DNA of 8,691 nucleotides. Origin: Candidatus Cloacimonadota bacterium (GTDB lineage Bacteria > Cloacimonadota > Cloacimonadia > Cloacimonadales > Cloacimonadaceae). The position numbers and the translations under genes are program-made. How positions within the stretch are numbered: position 1 is the first letter of the stretch; each line of letters begins with the position of its first letter. Shown in pieces: positions 6,997 to 8,691 of the stretch. The notes below the pieces were generated by a model. It ran no database searches, was not told where the DNA came from, and saw only the letters and a list, made by a program, of their open reading frames with translations. The DNA is taken from positions 1-8,691 of the forward strand of contig JALNWR010000108.1 in NCBI GenBank assembly GCA_023230795.1, read 5' to 3'.

Positions 6997-8181
6997 ATGA
7001 TTGAATTTGACGAAAGACCGGCACAGGTCGGCACAAACATCAAAGTGATCGGAGTAGGCGGAGCCGGAGGCAATGCCATCAATACCATGATCAGAAATGA
7101 ACTGGCCGGGGTAGAATTTATCGCCGCCAATACAGACGCGGATGATCTCACAAAATCCCACGCCAAGATGAAACTCCAATTGGGGAAAAAGCTCACCAGA
7201 GGCCTGGGCACGGGAGCAAATCCGGAAACGGGCTCGCGTAGTGCAGAAGAATCCAAAGACGAGATCAAATCTCACCTCGAGGGCGCAGATATGATATTTC
7301 TCGCTGCCGGAATGGGTGGAGGCACTGGCACCGGAGCCACTCCCATTATCGCCAAAATCGCGCGGGAAATGGGTATTTTGACCCTGGGAATCGTAACCAC
7401 TCCCTTCCCATTCGAAGGCCAAAAACGAGCTGAGAATGCAGATCACGGCATCCGGCACTTAAGCGAATATGTGGATACCTTGATCGTGATCCCCAATGAA
7501 AAGCTCTGCGAGATCTATGGCAATGCCACGCTCATGACCGCCTTTAACAACGCCGATGACGTGCTCTATGAAGCCGCCAAGGCGGTGAGCGACATCATTA
7601 CCATTACCGGTCTGATCAATGTGGATTTTGCGGATGTGAAAGCCGTGATGCAAAACATGGGCTATGCCCTGATGGGTACAGGCGTGGCTGAAGGTGATAG
7701 CCGTGCGATCAATGCCGCCAGAGCCGCCATCGACAATCCTCTGCTCACCGATATCAGCCTCACCGGCTGCCAGTCTCTGCTGCTCAATATCACCGCCGGA
7801 GAGGATATCCTGATGAGCGAAATAGAGGAAGTATCCAATGTGATCGTAAATGAAACCGGACGTGGCGCCAATATCATCATGGGGGTGATCATGGAAGAAA
7901 GCATGGCCGGCAAGATCTCTGTCACGCTTATCGCTACCGGTTTGGATAAAAACGAACAACCGGATAAGTTAATGGATTTCCCAAAATTCAGCCCTGCTAC
8001 AACTATAGAAAATGAGACCCAGACCAAAAATCCCAACGACGAGATCAGCAACATTCTCAAAACTCTGGGGATCAATTCCCAATCCAGCGAGGAAAAGCCA
8101 AATAATGCAAACGCCGATGATCCCACCCGCATCAAACCAATGCGCACGGATGTACCCAGTTTCCTTAAAGCTTTAGATTAA
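6997..8181 (+). CDS. ftsZ: Cell division GTPase FtsZ
   Basis: FtsZ is the tubulin-like GTPase that polymerises into the Z ring at midcell. At 394 residues it has normal length. Visible motifs are IGVGGAGGNA (18-27), NTDADDL (45-51), TRGLGTGANP (67-76), the tubulin signature GGGTGTGA (107-114), TTPFPFEGQKR (134-144), and the T7 loop NVDFADV (208-214), in which D210 and D213 correspond to the catalytic aspartates. A short variable linker (~320-382) leads to the conserved tail DVPSFLKALD, which binds FtsA and other partners. ATG 6997 follows AAGGGGG by five bases. Nothing in the sequence suggests inactivation. Its usual upstream partner ftsA is broken, so any promoter normally sitting upstream in ftsA or ftsQ is missing; transcription may come from the IS256 side. 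A terminator follows at 8257. Confidence 0.97.
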   Translation: MIEFDERPAQVGTNIKVIGVGGAGGNAINTMIRNELAGVEFIAANTDADDLTKSHAKMKLQLGKKLTRGLGTGANPETGSRSAEESKDEIKSHLEGADMIFLAAGMGGGTGTGATPIIAKIAREMGILTLGIVTTPFPFEGQKRAENADHGIRHLSEYVDTLIVIPNEKLCEIYGNATLMTAFNNADDVLYEAAKAVSDIITITGLINVDFADVKAVMQNMGYALMGTGVAEGDSRAINAARAAIDNPLLTDISLTGCQSLLLNITAGEDILMSEIEEVSNVIVNETGRGANIIMGVIMEESMAGKISVTLIATGLDKNEQPDKLMDFPKFSPATTIENETQTKNPNDEISNILKTLGINSQSSEEKPNNANADDPTRIKPMRTDVPSFLKALD

Positions 8182-8256
8182 ATCCTCAGTTCTGCAATAA
8201 ACACAAAAACAGCGGCTTGCTCTGCCTTAGCGTATGCAGCTACCGCTATTTGATCT

Positions 8257-8291
8257 GAGAATCCGGTACCCCCCTGCTGGATTCTCTTTTT
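8257..8291 (+). terminator. Rho-independent terminator after ftsZ, copy B
   Basis: GAGAATCC-GGTA pairs with TGCT-GGATTCTC (two G-U pairs) around a CCCCCC loop, followed by five T (8287-8291). It is a close relative of the terminator at 5123-5158. A weaker hairpin (AGCGG 8211-8215 with CCGCT 8243-8247) sits just upstream. It separates ftsZ from the next beta-helix gene. Confidence 0.85.
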
Positions 8292-8385
8292 GTAATCTAA
8301 CGAAACTGAAAGGAAAATGGAGCATAGGAAACTAACTTATCATACCCTGTTTAAAAAACGGGGGGATGTGAACTGAACAAAGTGC

Positions 8386-8410
8386 TTGACAGTAAACGAG
8401 ATAATATAAA
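8386..8410 (+). promoter_or_regulatory. Possible promoter for the 8549 beta-helix gene
   Basis: A perfect TTGACA (8386-8391) is followed 13 bases later by TATAAA (8405-8410). The spacing is short for a sigma-70 promoter (17 expected), and consensus promoters of this phylum are not known to me. It is kept because it lies in the right place between the ftsZ terminator and the next gene. Confidence 0.3.
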
Positions 8411-8416
8411 CTCTGG

Positions 8417-8521
8417 CTTCAGGCCTTATGGAATTGAAAACTGAAGACGTAAAATGGTGTCTTGTGTATTTTAGAACGACAAACCTGATGTGAGCAAAAC
8501 ATCTTACGACAAGACTTCAGT
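8417..8521 (+). promoter_or_regulatory. Structured leader upstream of the 8549 gene
   Basis: Nested stems are visible: ACTGAAG (8440-8446) with CTTCAGT (8515-8521), GTCTTGT (8459-8465) with ACAAGAC (8509-8515), and GATGT (8487-8491) with ACATC (8499-8503). CTGAAG at 8441-8446 could instead pair with CTTCAG at 8417-8422, giving two mutually exclusive folds. The structure ends ten bases before the AAGGAG ribosome site. It matches no riboswitch class that I recognise. Confidence 0.4.
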
Positions 8522-8548
8522 CTATAAAAATAAAAGGAGATCAGAACC

Positions 8549-8691
8549 ATGATCAAAATCAAGCAAGGTGTATTCGCCCCCCCCCAGCATAATAAACGCT
8601 ATTAAGCCCAAGATTTGTTTTATGCTGGCGATTTGTTTTATTATGTCAGGCAAGCTCTTGGCCAGAAACATTTATGTCGATGGCGACCAAG
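8549..8691 (+). CDS. 5' end of a third beta-helix surface protein, frameshifted at a poly-C tract (partial)
   Basis: ATG 8549 follows AAGGAG (8534-8539) by nine bases. As written the frame reads MIKIKQGVFAPPQHNKRY and stops at 8603-8605. Removing one C from the nine at 8577-8585 gives MIKIKQGVFAPPSIINAIKP, then KICFMLAICFIMSGKLLA, then RNIYVDGDQ: a basic n-region and a hydrophobic core, i.e. a good signal peptide, continuing into the paralog sequence to the window end. From 8622 the DNA matches positions 6-75 at 64 of 70 bases, so the product is a close paralog of the first protein. Translation could otherwise start at ATG 8622, but no ribosome site precedes it. Either the gene is switched off by tract length (8 or 11 C would be on) or the base count is an error. 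The rest lies outside the window. Confidence 0.75.
8577..8585 (+). repeat. Homopolymer C9 tract in the signal-peptide region
   Basis: Nine consecutive C lie between codon 10 and the signal-peptide core of the gene starting at 8549. Its present length puts start and body out of frame. This is the typical position of slipped-strand contingency tracts in surface-protein genes. Confidence 0.8.

Noticed and set aside
7662..8147. 161-codon minus-strand frame opposite ftsZ, and similar frames at 6957-7268, 6979-7458 and 7459-7959
   Set aside because: All are antisense to a highly conserved ftsZ reading frame; composition bias creates such frames and none has a ribosome site or family resemblance.

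Overview
The window most resembles a Candidatus Cloacimonadota-type (Cloacimonadetes) or related Gram-negative anaerobe. This rests on large secreted beta-helix proteins ending in a T9SS/FlgD-like sorting domain that starts NYPNPFNPSTT and ends KMLLLK, together with a conventional bacterial ftsA-ftsZ end. The assignment is by recognition of protein style, not by a search. All convincing genes lie on the + strand.

Layout. (1) 1-4788 holds two long genes for exported right-handed beta-helix proteins. The first is probably cut at its 5' end by the window edge. They share a nearly interchangeable 85-residue C-terminal domain but have different passenger regions. A perfect 12-bp hairpin separates them. 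(2) 4790-5095 is an internal slice of a third beta-helix paralog with no start codon. It begins one base after the stop of gene 2 and is followed by a strong rho-independent terminator. (3) 5160-5809 has no gene. It carries short dispersed repeats, a hairpin that would terminate minus-strand transcription, a ~95-bp MITE-like palindrome and the left end of an IS256-family element. (4) 5810-~6446 is the N-terminal half of an IS256-family transposase. It is fused at ~6446 to the C-terminal half of ftsA, which runs into a complete ftsZ (6997-8181). (5) 8182-8548 holds a second copy of the same terminator module and a structured leader. (6) At 8549 a further beta-helix paralog begins and runs off the window. 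Its signal-peptide region is out of frame because of a run of nine C.

Interpretation. The window looks like a rearranged junction where a family of surface or secreted beta-helix genes has spread around the cell-division gene ftsZ. The 5' half of ftsA and whatever lay upstream have been replaced by a decayed IS256 element and beta-helix paralogs. Three features are what one would expect of a diversifying surface-protein family: homopolymer G/C tracts in the coding regions, near-identical 3' modules, and a promoterless partial copy beside an intact gene. Phase variation and gene conversion are inferences, and assembly or homopolymer error remains a live alternative for both the poly-C frameshift and the IS/ftsA junction.
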